Shown here: in pieces, positions 1 to 7,619 of the stretch
How positions within the stretch are numbered: position 1 is the first letter of the stretch
How the letters are laid out: each line of letters begins with the position of its first letter
Assembly (NCBI GenBank): GCA_030425485.1
Contig: JAUIAM010000011.1
Location: forward strand, 1-64,000
Reading direction: 5' to 3'
From: Verrucomicrobiia bacterium
GTDB lineage: Bacteria > Verrucomicrobiota > Verrucomicrobiia > Opitutales > Cerasicoccaceae
DNA length: 64,000 nt
The notes under the pieces: model-generated
Told to the model about the DNA's origin: nothing
What the model saw: only the letters and a program-made list of their open reading frames with translations
Databases searched by the model: none
Position numbers and translations under genes: made by a program

Positions 1-98
1 TAAAGAAAAAAGCTAAAAAGAAAGCCAAGCGTAAAACGAAAAAGAAGGCTAAGAAAAAAGCCAAACGCAAGGTGAAGAAGAAGGCCAAGAAAAAGTAG
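1..98 (+). CDS. C-terminal tail of a lysine/alanine-rich histone H1-like protein (5' end outside window)
   Basis: The frame beginning at base 3 is open up to a TAG at 96-98 and encodes almost only Lys with spaced Ala, Arg and single Thr and Val, in a KKKAKKK-type pattern. Such tails are known from bacterial histone H1-like DNA-binding proteins and from low-complexity C-termini of other nucleic-acid-binding proteins. The globular part, if any, is outside the window, so the family is not fixed. The gene converges on the PP2C gene with only three bases between the stop codons. Confidence 0.6.
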   Translation, partial: KKKAKKKAKRKTKKKAKKKAKRKVKKKAKKK

Positions 99-101
99 CG
101 C

Positions 102-938
102 CTATTCGATCTCGACCACGACCGCGGTCAGGTTGTCACGTCCGGAGTTAAACATGGCCTCGTCGATGAGGCGCTGGGCAGGCTGCTTGTCATGATACTT
201 GGTGGCCACGGCACCCCGCACCGCACTCTCAATACCATTGGCAGACAGGCCGTCGGTGATGCCGTCCGTGGTCAGCACAAAACGATCCCCCCGCTCATAT
301 TCGACCACGCCCAGTTGCGGATCGGGATCGTGCACATTGCCGCCGAGCACCTGCTGCAACCCGCTCTTACCCGGGTGATAGCGGGCCTCGGACTCGCTTA
401 TCTGCCCGGTGCGCACGAGCCACCCCACGTGGGTGTGGTCCTGCGTGATCTGCTTTAACTCCCCCCCGGCTGGCAGGTAGTATATTCGGCTGTCGCCCAC
501 GTGGACAAAATGCATGCGCCCCGGCGTAAACCAGCACAGGCTGAGCGTTGCCCCCATGCCCTCGCACTCAGGGTAAAAATTACTCATCTGCTGCATCTCG
601 GTGTGGATTTCGGACACGAGGTTGGCCAGCCAATCCCCTGCCCCGCGCCGCATGCCCATCGCGCCGAGCCAGAAGCTGCGGGGGAGCATGTTCGCGATTT
701 TATCCACGGCAATGCGGCTGGCAAACTCCCCGGCATTGGCCCCGCCCATGCCGTCACTCACGGCAAAGACGAAGTCTGACCCCGCGGTGCTGGCCTCGCC
801 AAACTTGCCCAGACGCTGCATCTCGTGCGCATCGACGCTCAGCGCGAGAAAGGCATCTTCGTTATTTTTGCGCACGCGCCCGGGATGCGTCATCCCCGAC
901 CAGCGAAGCAATACGGATGGGTCTTGCGACTCGCTCAC
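102..938 (-). CDS. PP2C-family protein serine/threonine phosphatase (Stp1-like)
   Basis: This 278-residue protein is a single cytosolic PP2C domain, a metal-dependent Ser/Thr phosphatase. The motifs appear in order: NNEDAF at residues 25-30, SDGMGG at 61-66, GMGATLS at 128-134, HVGDSR at 146-151, TTDGITDG at 223-230 and GRDNLT at 266-271. The acidic residues in these blocks are the known metal ligands of the family. The start codon lies inside the end of the upstream kinase-like gene (ATGA overlap, 935-938), so the two should be translated together. Kinase/PP2C pairs usually set the phosphorylation state of shared targets; the targets here are unknown. Confidence 0.9.
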   Translation of the reverse strand: MSESQDPSVLLRWSGMTHPGRVRKNNEDAFLALSVDAHEMQRLGKFGEASTAGSDFVFAVSDGMGGANAGEFASRIAVDKIANMLPRSFWLGAMGMRRGAGDWLANLVSEIHTEMQQMSNFYPECEGMGATLSLCWFTPGRMHFVHVGDSRIYYLPAGGELKQITQDHTHVGWLVRTGQISESEARYHPGKSGLQQVLGGNVHDPDPQLGVVEYERGDRFVLTTDGITDGLSANGIESAVRGAVATKYHDKQPAQRLIDEAMFNSGRDNLTAVVVEIE

Positions 939-1399
939 AGTGTCTCCTCCCCCGGGATGCGCCAGTTGTTCTGGCGGCGGGTCTCCTCGATGGCATCAAG
1001 GGTCAAGCCCTCGCCTGTCTCCAGGATGGTCGCAAACTCGAAATCGATCAGGTTAAAGCGCCCGGTCCAGTCGTTGTAGGTGATGTTGCGGGGGAACGGG
1101 TCCTCGTGGCGTACGCCGTATTTTTCCTCCAGTTCCCGGAAAAGCGCCGCAGCCTTCTCCTTGCTGATTTTGTCCACGACCTTGCCGCAGTTAGTGGTCA
1201 CGAGGTAGCCCTCGCCATCATCGGGGTTAGCCTCGATGACCTGCGGGACGAAGTCGCAGCCCCGTTTTTCCAGGTATCGGAGCACGCGAGTCTCGTTTTC
1301 AAAGCGCTCTTTGGCCAAGGGGCCACGGTAGTGCTTGTGCACCCGACCATCATATGTAATTCTGACTTGAGCTTGCTTGGTGTCTTTGAACTCGTGCAT
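935..1399 (-). CDS. Minimal kinase-like protein with HxDPxxRN catalytic loop
   Basis: The 154-residue product is far shorter than a normal protein kinase but carries HEDPFPRN at residues 98-105 and IDFEFA at 118-123. These resemble the catalytic loop (HxDxxxxN) and the metal-binding Asp region of RIO, aminoglycoside-phosphotransferase and Kdo-kinase folds. A short N-lobe with ITYDGRVHKHY precedes an ENETRVL helix. It overlaps the PP2C gene by four bases and is upstream of it on the same strand. A role as the phosphorylating partner of the phosphatase is inference. It could equally be a small-molecule kinase or a pseudokinase. Confidence 0.65.
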   Translation of the reverse strand: MHEFKDTKQAQVRITYDGRVHKHYRGPLAKERFENETRVLRYLEKRGCDFVPQVIEANPDDGEGYLVTTNCGKVVDKISKEKAAALFRELEEKYGVRHEDPFPRNITYNDWTGRFNLIDFEFATILETGEGLTLDAIEETRRQNNWRIPGEETL

Positions 1400-1425
1400 G
1401 AAAATTTTTTACCAAATTGACAAAC

Positions 1426-1440
1426 TGGCATCAAGATTGC
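1426..1440 (+). promoter_or_regulatory. Sigma-54 (-24/-12) promoter candidate for glnA
   Basis: TGGCA at 1426-1430 and TTGC at 1437-1440 have exactly the GG-to-GC spacing of the RpoN consensus. They lie 62 bases upstream of the glnA ATG at 1502. Sigma-54 control of glutamine synthetase by NtrC is well known in other bacteria. An activator site was not identified in the short gap to the divergent kinase-like gene. Confidence 0.55.
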
Positions 1441-1501
1441 TTAAAGAATCCTGACCCTTAACAGATGAGTTTGAGACGGCTATCCCCGTCCCGGACTTTC
1501 A

Positions 1502-2539
1502 ATGTTTCAAACCACATATCAACTCATGTCTAAATACAAGCTAGAATACATTTGGCTCGATGGCTACGCCCCTGTGCCGAATCTCCGTGGTAAAACGCGC
1601 CTCGCAAGCGAAGCCCCCAAGAGCGTCGAAGACCTCCCGGAATGGGGTTTTGATGGCAGCTCAACCCAGCAGGCCGACGGCAGTGACTCTGACTGCGTGC
1701 TCAAGCCGGTTGCCCTGTACCCGGACGCGTGGCGCGGTGACGATTCCTACATCGTCATGTGCGAGGTCATGCTCCCCAACGGCGATCCGCACCCCTCCAA
1801 CTACCGTGCTACCATCGAGGACGACGCCAACACCTGGTTCGGCCTCGAGCAGGAGTACTTCCTCTTTAAGGACGGTGTACCGCTGGGCTGGCCCAAGGAA
1901 GGCTATCCCGGTCCGCAGGGCCCGTACTACACCAGCGTCGGCTTCCAAAACGTAGGTGCCATCGCCCGCACCATCGTGGACGAGCACCTCGACCTCTGCC
2001 TCGCTGCCGGCATCAACCACGAAGGCATCAACGCCGAAGTGGCCAAGGGTCAGTGGGAATTCCAGGTTTTCGCCAAGGGCTCCTGCAAGTGCGCTGACGA
2101 CATCTGGGTAGCCCGCTACCTGCTTGAGCGTCTCTGCGAAGAGTACGAAGTCGTTGTCGAGTACCACTGTAAGCCCTTCAGCGGCGACTGGAATGGCTCC
2201 GGCATGCACTGCAACTTCTCCACTGAGTACATGCGCCAAACTGGCGGCAAGGACTACTTCCTCGCCCTCATGGACGCTTTCGAGAAGAACAAGGACGAGC
2301 ACATCGCTGCCTACGGCCCAGACAACCACAAGCGTCTCACCGGCCTCCACGAAACCCAGTCCATCGACAAGTTCTCCTGGGGTGTGGCTGACCGTGGTGC
2401 CTCCATCCGCGTACCGCACAGCTTCGTCAAGAACGACTACAAGGGCTACCTCGAAGACCGTCGCCCGAACTCGCAGGGGGACCCCTACCGGATCTGCTCC
2501 CGCGTGCTCAAGACGATCGCCGAAGTCCCGACCAAGTAG
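1502..2539 (+). CDS. glnA: Glutamine synthetase, type II (GSII, eukaryotic-like short form)
   Basis: The enzyme condenses glutamate, ammonia and ATP to glutamine. The 345-residue length and the N-terminal signature FDGSSTQQADGSDSD around residues 50-64 identify the short GSII class rather than the ~470-residue GSI. The KPFSGDWNGSGMH block of the active site is also present. Two starts are possible: ATG 1502 or ATG 1526 (MSKYKLEYIW). The latter fits typical GSII N-termini, but neither has a clear Shine-Dalgarno sequence. A sigma-54-like promoter precedes it and a strong terminator follows, so it is a single-gene unit. GSII lacks the adenylylation control of GSI, so control is expected to be transcriptional. 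Confidence 0.95.
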   Translation: MFQTTYQLMSKYKLEYIWLDGYAPVPNLRGKTRLASEAPKSVEDLPEWGFDGSSTQQADGSDSDCVLKPVALYPDAWRGDDSYIVMCEVMLPNGDPHPSNYRATIEDDANTWFGLEQEYFLFKDGVPLGWPKEGYPGPQGPYYTSVGFQNVGAIARTIVDEHLDLCLAAGINHEGINAEVAKGQWEFQVFAKGSCKCADDIWVARYLLERLCEEYEVVVEYHCKPFSGDWNGSGMHCNFSTEYMRQTGGKDYFLALMDAFEKNKDEHIAAYGPDNHKRLTGLHETQSIDKFSWGVADRGASIRVPHSFVKNDYKGYLEDRRPNSQGDPYRICSRVLKTIAEVPTK

Positions 2540-2568
2540 TCCGGATTCAAGCGAATCTCACCTTTCTA

Positions 2569-2598
2569 CGGCGTCCCTTACCGGGGCGCCGTTTTTTT
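2569..2598 (+). terminator. Rho-independent terminator of glnA
   Basis: A nine-base-pair stem (CGGCGTCCC with GGGGCGCCG, one T-G pair) closes a five-base loop and is followed by seven T residues. It starts 30 bases after the glnA stop codon. Confidence 0.9.
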
Positions 2599-2670
2599 AT
2601 GCCATCAAACCCAAGCCAGTCAGACTTTAACAGTGGTTTTTCAGGCAAATCCAGTATCTCTAAAAAACAC

Positions 2671-2753
2671 ATGCGCCGGGTTTTGCAACCCGGCGCATGA
2701 TAACTACTAACTACCCTAATTGGGTGTCGCCGCCCTGGTGGGGACGGCGACAC
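2671..2753. other. Two strong hairpins in the 2.6-3.0 kb intergenic region
   Basis: The 12-base arm at 2671-2682 is a perfect inverted repeat of 2687-2698. A second hairpin pairs 2724-2732 with 2745-2753 (GTGTCGCCG/CGGCGACAC). Neither is followed by a long T tract, so they may act as backup terminators, RNA-processing sites or palindromic intergenic repeats. The rest of 2599-3007 has no supportable gene; the open frame on the minus strand there runs through the tRNA-Ser gene. Confidence 0.6.
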
Positions 2754-3007
2754 GTATTTCTACCCCAAAATGTCCCGGAAAAGGCCGGAACTCCTTACTA
2801 ATTCCTAAACTATGTAGGTTAAAGACGCCTCCCCCTGAGCAAAGTTCCAGAGGTAAGCATTTTTTTTCAAAATTATCCAAAATAAGTCAAAAAACATGAT
2901 TTCCACGCCACACCGACAAGATGCATTTCTTTCCGAAAAGGCGTTGACAGTGTGCACCCGAACTAACATGTTCCGGTCTTGCTTCGGACAGGTAATCCCT
3001 GTCACTG

Positions 3008-3098
<91 letters not shown>

Positions 3099-3172
3099 CA
3101 AACGCTCGGCGTTTGATCCGACTGAGGGGCCTTGCCCCTACGGCACTGCGTGCCTACCCTTTGCGCTGACGA

Positions 3173-3319
3173 TTACACCAGAAAAGTTCGTATTCCTTTA
3201 CCATGCGCTCCGCCACAGCCGCGCAGGCCATAGCGATTAAAAACGGTCCGGGCCTCCGGCAGCGCACGAAACAGTTTGGGCAGCGAGGTTTCGCTGTTAA
3301 TGGAGTTGAGGGCGCTCAT
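3173..3319 (-). CDS. Short 48-residue protein with GCGG motif, possibly truncated
   Basis: Reading from ATG at 3319, the product starts MSALNSINSETSLPKLF and continues with a PEARTVFNRYGLRGCGG block before ending soon after. This pattern (a short helix, 'PEARxVFxRYGL', then a Cys/Gly motif) resembles the N-terminal domain of RIC/ScdA proteins (compare the CCGG block of the RIC at 6349) and small DUF1858-like redox domains often placed in NO and denitrification loci. It lies downstream of the Rrf2 gene on the same strand, 57 bases away. The C-terminus looks cut short compared with what I would expect, so it may be a decayed gene. No good ribosome site is visible. Confidence 0.4.
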   Translation of the reverse strand: MSALNSINSETSLPKLFRALPEARTVFNRYGLRGCGGAHGKGIRTFLV

Positions 3320-3376
3320 TGAAGTTCAAGGAATAAGAAGGTTGGAAGGGTAGAGCCGTCGTACCGCTCCCCTCGC

Positions 3377-3826
3377 CTACGCCTTATGGCCTACGGTGAG
3401 CGCGTCGCACAGCGGGCGCGAGGGGCTCTTTTCCGCTAAGAGGTCGGCGATGGTGGACGCGCCGAAACTCTCCTCGATCGCGGCCATGGCGTCGTCAATA
3501 CGCTTGTGCATCGGGCACAGACAGGTGCCGTGCGTGGCCAGCCCGAGCGGACAGGTGCGGATGCGCTGGATGGGATCGACCGCATTGACCACCTCCAGCA
3601 CGGTAATGCCCTCCGGGTCGCGGATCAGGGTAAAGCCGCCGTTGCTGCCGCGCTGGGCCGAGAGCACCCCCGCCTTGGCCAGGCTTTGCAGGGCCTTGAT
3701 CAAATAACCGGGCGCGGCACGGGTGCCGTCGGCGATTTCCCGCAGCTTAAAAGTTTCGCGCGGCTGCTGAGCCAGCCAGACGACGGCCCGCAGGGCGTAT
3801 TCGGAAGCGTCGGAGAGTAATTTCAT
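3377..3826 (-). CDS. Rrf2-family transcriptional regulator, NsrR-like
   Basis: The 149-residue protein has an N-terminal winged helix (MKLLSDASEYALRAV...) typical of Rrf2 and three cysteines in the order C-x(10)-C-x-C (CPLGLATHGTCLC) near residues 92-104. These cysteines are the Fe-S cluster ligands of the NsrR/IscR group. It is divergent from the NO reductase gene with a 107-base shared control region containing a near-perfect palindrome. By context it is the NO sensor that releases norB when its cluster is nitrosylated. Family is certain; the NO ligand is inferred from position. Confidence 0.85.
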   Translation of the reverse strand: MKLLSDASEYALRAVVWLAQQPRETFKLREIADGTRAAPGYLIKALQSLAKAGVLSAQRGSNGGFTLIRDPEGITVLEVVNAVDPIQRIRTCPLGLATHGTCLCPMHKRIDDAMAAIEESFGASTIADLLAEKSPSRPLCDALTVGHKA

Positions 3827-3881
3827 GAGCTTGTGCGGAAAATCTATTGACGAGACCGTATCTCAAGTCCACATAGAAGTA

Positions 3882-3911
3882 AAGAAAGCTTTAATGCTTT
3901 AATACTTTCTT
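3882..3911. promoter_or_regulatory. Palindromic operator candidate for the Rrf2/NsrR-like regulator
   Basis: The 30-base element begins AAGAAAG and ends CTTTCTT. When compared with its own reverse complement it agrees at 24 of 30 positions, including the TTAA blocks near its centre. It ends 22 bases before the norB start and lies between the divergent regulator and norB. AT-rich dyads of this size are typical NsrR/Rrf2 targets. Confidence 0.55.
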
Positions 3912-3933
3912 AAGTAACAAAACCTCAAACGTC

Positions 3934-6303
3934 ATGAAAAAGAATCCCTACTTAAAGCTATGGTTGGTTTTTGCCGCTGTCTTCATCGGTTCGTTCGCGG
4001 TGCTCGGTTATTACGGCACAGAGATCTACCGGAAGGCCCCGCCCTATCCGGGTAAAGTCGCCACGCCGGATGGGGCAGTTATCACCACCAGCGAACAAAT
4101 TCTTACGGGGCAAGCCGTCTGGCAATCCATCGGCGGCCAGCAACTCGGCAGCGTTTGGGGTCACGGTTCCTATGTGGCTCCGGACTGGTCGGCGGACTGG
4201 CTGCACCGGGAGATACTCTACTTTGCTGAACGGCTTGCGCAGCGCAGCTACGGCAAGCCCTTCGCCGAACTCACCGGTGGCGAGCGCGCCGGAATCGAGC
4301 AGGCGGTGAAAGACGAATACCGCACCAACACCTACGATGCGGCCACCGACACGCTGACCGTTTCCGCGGACCGCGGCGCGGCCATCGACGCCATGAACCG
4401 CTACTACGCGGCTATTTTTGGCGATGCGGAGAACTTCGACGCAGACCTGCAATTCTTGGCCGATGGTGAGATGAGCCCACCCGAACTGCGCGACGCCTAC
4501 GCCATTCCCAGCCATACGCTCAAAGACGCCGACCGTCAGGCCGCGATGAACAGCTTCTTCTTCTGGGCTGCCTGGGCCTGCGGCACCGAGCGTCCGACTG
4601 ACGGCAAAGTCGCTGCCGGGGGCAATGATCCCATTACTTATACGAACAACTGGCCCCCTGAGCCGCTCATTAAGAACCAGCCCTCGGGGTCCGTCGTGGT
4701 GTGGTCGGTGCTGAGCTTTGTTTTCCTGCTGGCCGGGGTCGGCGCGCTGGCCTGGTACTATGCCGTGGCCAAACACCGGGAGGAGCCAAACAGTGAATTA
4801 CCAGGAAGCGACCCATTGCTGGCCCTGAGCCCCACCCCCAGCATGCGGGCCACCCTCAAGTACTTCTGGGTCGTGGCCGCGCTGATCGTCGTCCAAGTGA
4901 TCTTGGGGGCCATCACCGCGCACTACGGCGTCGAGGGTGAAGGCTTTTACGGCTTTCCGCTCGCAGAGTGGCTACCCTACTCGGTGACGCGTACCTGGCA
5001 CACCCAGTTGGGCATCTTCTGGATCGCAACCGCCTGGCTGGCGACGGGGCTTTACATGGCCCCGGCGGTCTCCGGCTACGAGCCAAAGTTCCAGCGCGCC
5101 GGGGTCAACCTGCTCTTTGTCTGCCTGCTCATCATCGTGCTGGGTACGCTGTTTGGCACCTGGTATTCGACCCGCCAGGAAATGGGCCTGACGGCCAGCT
5201 ACTGGTTCGGCCATCAGGGGCTGGAGTACGTGGACCTGGGCCGCTTCTGGCAGTGGTTCCTTTTCGTCGGGCTGTTTCTGTGGCTCGGGCTGATGACCCG
5301 CGCCATGTGGCCGGCCTTCCGCCAGCCCGGCGAGCACAAGAACCTGCTCGCGCTCTTCCTCATCAGCTCGCTCGCCATCGCCGGTTTCTACGGCGCGGGC
5401 CTGATGTATGGGCAGGGCAGCCACTACGCCATGATCGAGTACTGGCGCTGGTGGGTCGTGCACCTGTGGGTCGAGGGCTTCTTTGAAGTATTCGCCACCG
5501 TCGTGATCGCTTTCCTCTTTACCCGGATGGGTCTGCTGCGCACGGGCCTGGCCACTGCCGCCGTGCTCTTCAGTTGCAGCATCTTCCTCTTCGGCGGGAT
5601 CATCGGCACTTTCCACCACCTCTACTTCACCGGCACGCCGACCGCCGTGCTCGCGCTGGGGGCGGTCTTCAGCGCGATGGAGGTCGTGCCGCTCGTTTTG
5701 ATCGGCTTCGAGGCCTACGAAAACCTCACGCTCTCCCGCGCCAAGCGCTGGGTCTCGGCCTACCGCTGGCCCATTTACTTCTTCGTCGCGGTGGCCTTCT
5801 GGAACCTGGTGGGCGCGGGGCTGTTCGGCTTCCTCATCAATCCGCCTATCGCCCTGTACTACATGCAGGGGCTCAACACCACCCCCGTCCACGCCCATAC
5901 CGCGCTCTTCGGGGTCTACGGCATGCTAGGCATCGGCCTAACCCTCTTCTGCCTGAAAGGGCTGACGCAGCACAAGCAATGGAAGACCGGCACGCTCAAG
6001 TTCGCCTTCTGGACGCTCAACTGGGGGCTGGCCCTGATGGTCCTGATCAGCGTCCTGCCAGTCGGGCTGCTCCAGACCGTGGCCAGCGTGGACCACGGCA
6101 TGTGGTACGCCCGCTCGGCGGAGTTCCTCCAGGGGCCGGGCATGGACACGCTGCGCTGGCTGCGTGTGATCGGCGACACCGTCTTCGCCGTCGGCATTCT
6201 TGCGCTGGGCTGGTTCATCGCCGGGCTGCACTTCGGCTGGTCGGTCCGCCGAGAGGACGACCCCGCCTTTGCCGACGAAGCCGCCGCCACCTCGGGCAAC
6301 TGA
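3934..6303 (+). CDS. norB: Quinol-dependent nitric oxide reductase (qNOR), single large subunit
   Basis: The enzyme reduces two NO to N2O in the cytoplasmic membrane using quinol. The 789-residue length and the long N-terminal extension fused to the 12-helix catalytic domain mark the single-subunit qNOR form rather than NorBC. An N-terminal helix (about residues 8-28) is followed by a periplasmic part with GQAVWQSIGGQQLGS, then many hydrophobic segments with conserved His-containing helices such as EYWRWWVVHLWVEG and GGIIGTFHHLYFTG that bind haem and non-haem iron. It is followed 45 bases later by the RIC gene. It probably serves NO detoxification, because no nitrite reductase gene is seen in the window. 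Confidence 0.94.
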   Translation: MKKNPYLKLWLVFAAVFIGSFAVLGYYGTEIYRKAPPYPGKVATPDGAVITTSEQILTGQAVWQSIGGQQLGSVWGHGSYVAPDWSADWLHREILYFAERLAQRSYGKPFAELTGGERAGIEQAVKDEYRTNTYDAATDTLTVSADRGAAIDAMNRYYAAIFGDAENFDADLQFLADGEMSPPELRDAYAIPSHTLKDADRQAAMNSFFFWAAWACGTERPTDGKVAAGGNDPITYTNNWPPEPLIKNQPSGSVVVWSVLSFVFLLAGVGALAWYYAVAKHREEPNSELPGSDPLLALSPTPSMRATLKYFWVVAALIVVQVILGAITAHYGVEGEGFYGFPLAEWLPYSVTRTWHTQLGIFWIATAWLATGLYMAPAVSGYEPKFQRAGVNLLFVCLLIIVLGTLFGTWYSTRQEMGLTASYWFGHQGLEYVDLGRFWQWFLFVGLFLWLGLMTRAMWPAFRQPGEHKNLLALFLISSLAIAGFYGAGLMYGQGSHYAMIEYWRWWVVHLWVEGFFEVFATVVIAFLFTRMGLLRTGLATAAVLFSCSIFLFGGIIGTFHHLYFTGTPTAVLALGAVFSAMEVVPLVLIGFEAYENLTLSRAKRWVSAYRWPIYFFVAVAFWNLVGAGLFGFLINPPIALYYMQGLNTTPVHAHTALFGVYGMLGIGLTLFCLKGLTQHKQWKTGTLKFAFWTLNWGLALMVLISVLPVGLLQTVASVDHGMWYARSAEFLQGPGMDTLRWLRVIGDTVFAVGILALGWFIAGLHFGWSVRREDDPAFADEAAATSGN

Positions 6304-6348
6304 CCCTCATTCACCTCCCATAGCTTCACACTCAACCCAAGTAAAACC

Positions 6349-7074
6349 ATGACCAACCTTAACGCCCAAACCACTGTCGGCGAGCTCGTGCGGGAGCGTC
6401 CCGCCCGTTCGCGCGTCTTCGAACAACACCGCATCGACTATTGCTGCGGCGGCAAGCGTCCGCTGTCCGAGGTCTGCGCCGAGCGCAGTCTCGATCTGGA
6501 CAAAATCCTGAGCGAGCTTCAGGCCTCGGATCAGGCGGACACGCGCCTCGTGGACGCCGATGCCATGGGACTGGCCGAACTGGCCGAGCACATCGTGGCC
6601 ACGCACCACGCCTACCTGCGCGAGGAAATGCCCCGCCTCGATTTCATGACACGCAAGGTGGCCGCCGTGCACGGCGACACCGAGCCGCGCCTGTGCCAGA
6701 TACGCGAAGTATTTATTCCCTTTGCGGAGGAACTAACCCTGCACATGGTGAAGGAGGAACAGGTCCTTTTCCCCATGATCCGCGAGATTGAAACAGCCAC
6801 CGCCGCGCCGCAGTTCCACTGCGGCTCGCTCGCCAACCCCATCGCGCAGATGGAGAGCGAGCACGACAGCGCGGGCGATGCCCTGGCACAGTTCCGCTCG
6901 CTGACCGACGATTACACGCCGCCGGAATGGGCCTGCAACACCTTCCGCGCCCTCTATGACGCGCTGGCCAACCTGGAGCAGAACATGCACCAGCACGTCC
7001 ACAAGGAAAACAACGTCCTCTTCCCCAAAGCCCTCCGGCGCGAAGCCGAACTGACCAGCAGCACACCGGCATAA
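6349..7074 (+). CDS. Iron-sulfur cluster repair di-iron protein RIC (ScdA/YtfE family)
   Basis: RIC proteins repair Fe-S clusters damaged by NO or oxidants. Residues 9-40 form the ScdA N-terminal domain ending in DYCCGGKRPL. The rest is a hemerythrin-like four-helix bundle with spaced His/Glu ligands (EHIVATHHAYLREE, LHMVKEEQVLFP, ESEHDSAG, HQHVHKENNVLFP). The 241-residue length is normal for the family. Placement after norB under the same likely control fits a nitrosative-stress unit. Confidence 0.93.
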   Translation: MTNLNAQTTVGELVRERPARSRVFEQHRIDYCCGGKRPLSEVCAERSLDLDKILSELQASDQADTRLVDADAMGLAELAEHIVATHHAYLREEMPRLDFMTRKVAAVHGDTEPRLCQIREVFIPFAEELTLHMVKEEQVLFPMIREIETATAAPQFHCGSLANPIAQMESEHDSAGDALAQFRSLTDDYTPPEWACNTFRALYDALANLEQNMHQHVHKENNVLFPKALRREAELTSSTPA

Positions 7075-7114
7075 ACGGCGCGCCGTCCTCATGCTTGAGC
7101 GCGTGCGGGCGGCG

Positions 7115-7140
7115 CATCGCTCCAGGCGCGATGGCTTTTT
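7115..7140 (+). terminator. Probable terminator after the NO operon
   Basis: CATCGC at 7115-7120 pairs with GCGATG at 7128-7133, followed by G, C and five Ts. The stem is short, so the call is moderate. It lies between the RIC gene and the convergent DUF488 gene. Confidence 0.45.
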
Positions 7141-7152
7141 ACCGATCAGTCA

Positions 7153-7542
7153 TCAGCCTTGCCGGACGTTCTCCAGGTAGTCCTTCAGCGCATACGCGTT
7201 GTTATGCACGTGATCCTTGGCCCCGAAAAGCAACGTCACCCGTTGAGCCTTTGCCCACTCAAGAATCTGACCGACAGCGAGGGCAGCTTTTTTTGACTGT
7301 TTGATTTCCGCGTAATAGCGCTTTCTAAACTCATCCCATCGGGCCGGATCGTGACCGAACCACTGGCGGAGTTCCTTGCTTGGAGCGACCTGCTTCAACC
7401 AGTGATCGAGCTTGGCTTCTTCCTTACTCACGCCACGAGGCCAGATGCGGTCCACCAGGATACGCACGCCATCCGCATTGGAGGGCTTCTCATACACGCG
7501 CTTGAGGACAATATCCAAAGTGCTTTTACTTTTCCCTGACAA
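7153..7542 (-). CDS. DUF488 family protein (YeaO-like)
   Basis: The 129-residue protein has the family hallmarks: VLVDRIWPRG-type block (ILVDRIWPRGVSKEEAKLDHW), ELRQWFGHDPARWDEFRKRY and a LLFGAKD block near the C-terminus. DUF488 proteins are small soluble proteins of uncertain function, sometimes linked to stress responses. It is transcribed alone, divergent from the PLP enzyme gene and convergent with the NO operon. Confidence 0.88.
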   Translation of the reverse strand: MSGKSKSTLDIVLKRVYEKPSNADGVRILVDRIWPRGVSKEEAKLDHWLKQVAPSKELRQWFGHDPARWDEFRKRYYAEIKQSKKAALAVGQILEWAKAQRVTLLFGAKDHVHNNAYALKDYLENVRQG

Positions 7543-7619
7543 AGATAAGATCTCTGCCTATATTAACGTGCCCAACCGGAAAATTCAACGCATTCGGCTA
7601 CTAAACCCCAGACACCCCA

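Noticed and set aside
1661-2419. 252-residue frame opposite glnA
   Set aside because: Val-rich shadow of a strongly biased coding gene; no motif.
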